Positions 56,652 to 57,065 of a DNA stretch of 57,065 nucleotides are shown in pieces. The DNA is from CAZAYP01 sp964489425 [NCBI: uncultured Verrucomicrobiota bacterium] (lineage in GTDB: Bacteria; Verrucomicrobiota; Kiritimatiellia; RZYC01), in contig CAZAYP010000037.1 of assembly GCA_964489425.1 (NCBI GenBank), positions 1-57,065 of the forward strand, given 5' to 3'. The notes under the pieces were generated by a model. The model was not told where the DNA came from. It did not search any database and worked only from the letters and a program-made list of their open reading frames with translations. Position numbers and translations under genes: made by a program. Within the stretch, counting starts at the first letter, position 1. Each line of letters opens with the position of its first letter.

Positions 56652-57065
56652 ATTATCCAGACGCGCTTTTACTTGATCACTGGCGTAGTGAGCGTGCTCC
56701 TGGCCGGAATGCTCATCGCCGCCAACCTGTACTGGGGCAACCTGAACCAGGACGAAGGCTGGTACTTGTATGCCGCCGGCCAGGTGGCCCAGGGCAAGCT
56801 GCCCTATCTTGACTTTGCCTTCACCCAGGCGCCGGCCATGCCTTTGGTGTACGCCCTCGCCTGGCCGCTGCTTGAGCACGGCGGGGTGGCCGCGGGCCGC
56901 GGGCTGACCGGCCTGCTGGGCCTGCTGGGCGCGCTGCTGGCGGCCAGGCTGGCGCGGGCGCTGGCGCCGCCGGCGGACCGCGGCTGGGCCGGCCTGCGGG
57001 CCTTTATCCTGATCGGCCGCAACGTGTATCGGCGCTATTGCACCACGGTGGGCAGGGCGTACGCG
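56652..57065 (+). CDS. GT39/ArnT-like membrane glycosyltransferase (3' truncated by window end)
   Basis: The frame is open to the end of the window (138 codons seen). It reads TRFYLITGVVSVLLAGMLIA (first membrane helix), then NQDEGWYLYAAGQVAQGKLPY and DFAFTQAPAMPLVYALAWPLL. This is the conserved periplasmic loop of the GT-C/PMT-like (GT39, ArnT) family, where Asp-Glu binds the metal or lipid-phosphate sugar donor. More hydrophobic segments follow. No ATG precedes the first helix in frame. Either ATT 56652, four bases after AAAGGA, or TTG 56637 must start translation. It probably transfers sugars from polyprenyl-phosphate donors to cell-envelope molecules. Confidence 0.75.
   Translation, partial: MIQTRFYLITGVVSVLLAGMLIAANLYWGNLNQDEGWYLYAAGQVAQGKLPYLDFAFTQAPAMPLVYALAWPLLEHGGVAAGRGLTGLLGLLGALLAARLARALAPPADRGWAGLRAFILIGRNVYRRYCTTVGRAYA

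Overview
The window is GC-rich DNA from a bacterium. Several things point to the PVC superphylum, most likely an anaerobic Kiritimatiellota/Verrucomicrobiota/Lentisphaerota-type organism: many secreted proteins built from propeller, IPT/TIG and LamG-like modules, a Gloeobacter/Verrucomicrobia-type tandem repeat fragment, an FdrA/YlbE pair, 2-hydroxyacyl-CoA dehydratase components with an acetyl-CoA-synthase-like protein, and a high load of short palindromic repeats. The taxonomic placement is inference. I saw no rRNA, tRNA or CRISPR array.

Layout. 1-3.3 kb: the end of a PEGA-like surface protein, a nucleotide-cyclase-fold hypothetical gene, about 1.2 kb of decayed DNA with a C13 tract, and a LacI-type regulator. 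3.3-11.1 kb: nadB on the minus strand; then on the plus strand a B12-binding/radical-SAM-like protein that has lost its cluster cysteines, a lipoprotein, a universal stress protein, and fdrA-ylbE (oxamate carbamoyltransferase-type subunits). 11.1-14.3 kb: what looks like an eroded chromosomal integron. It has a broken, leftward integron-type integrase carrying a 259-bp MITE-like insertion, then two nearly identical 60-bp attC-like sites and rightward cassette genes (an exported protein, hicBA, a low-GC ORF fused in frame to a methyltransferase). 14.3-17.5 kb: a minus-strand two-component system (7TM/PAS histidine kinase and NarL-type regulator) and a small GxxExxY-like gene.

17.5-36.7 kb: a run of large exported proteins, all on the plus strand: an 1846-residue two-propeller protein, a 605-residue protein, two tail-fibre-like proteins, a 2678-residue LamG-type protein and a small Ca-loop protein. 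37-47.7 kb: a tightly packed 10-gene plus-strand operon. It encodes an outer-membrane channel, a CruF-like carotenoid hydratase homologue, a BASS-type transporter, a 2-hydroxyacyl-CoA dehydratase activator, a linalool dehydratase-isomerase homologue, a CrtC-like exported protein, two dehydratase/benzoyl-CoA-reductase-type subunits, an AcsB/CdhC-like protein and a CooC-type nickel ATPase. A VapBC pair separates this from a second outer-membrane channel gene. The combination reads as a candidate anaerobic isoprenoid (terpenoid) (de)hydration and reduction system.

49.3-56.5 kb: a relic propeller gene, an exported subtilisin, a tandem REP array, a decayed propeller gene, and an exported protein whose mature N-terminus is a ubiquitin domain (43 of 71 positions identical to eukaryotic ubiquitin by my hand alignment) joined to IPT and six Kelch repeats. 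The window ends inside a GT39-like membrane glycosyltransferase.

Two features tie the exported genes together. One is a perfect 19-bp palindrome (TTTTCCAATGTTTGGAAAA) in four arrays with a 31-bp period at the 5' ends of these genes, often translated in all three frames. The other is a shared C-terminal module of about 170 residues on three of the proteins and one pseudogene.
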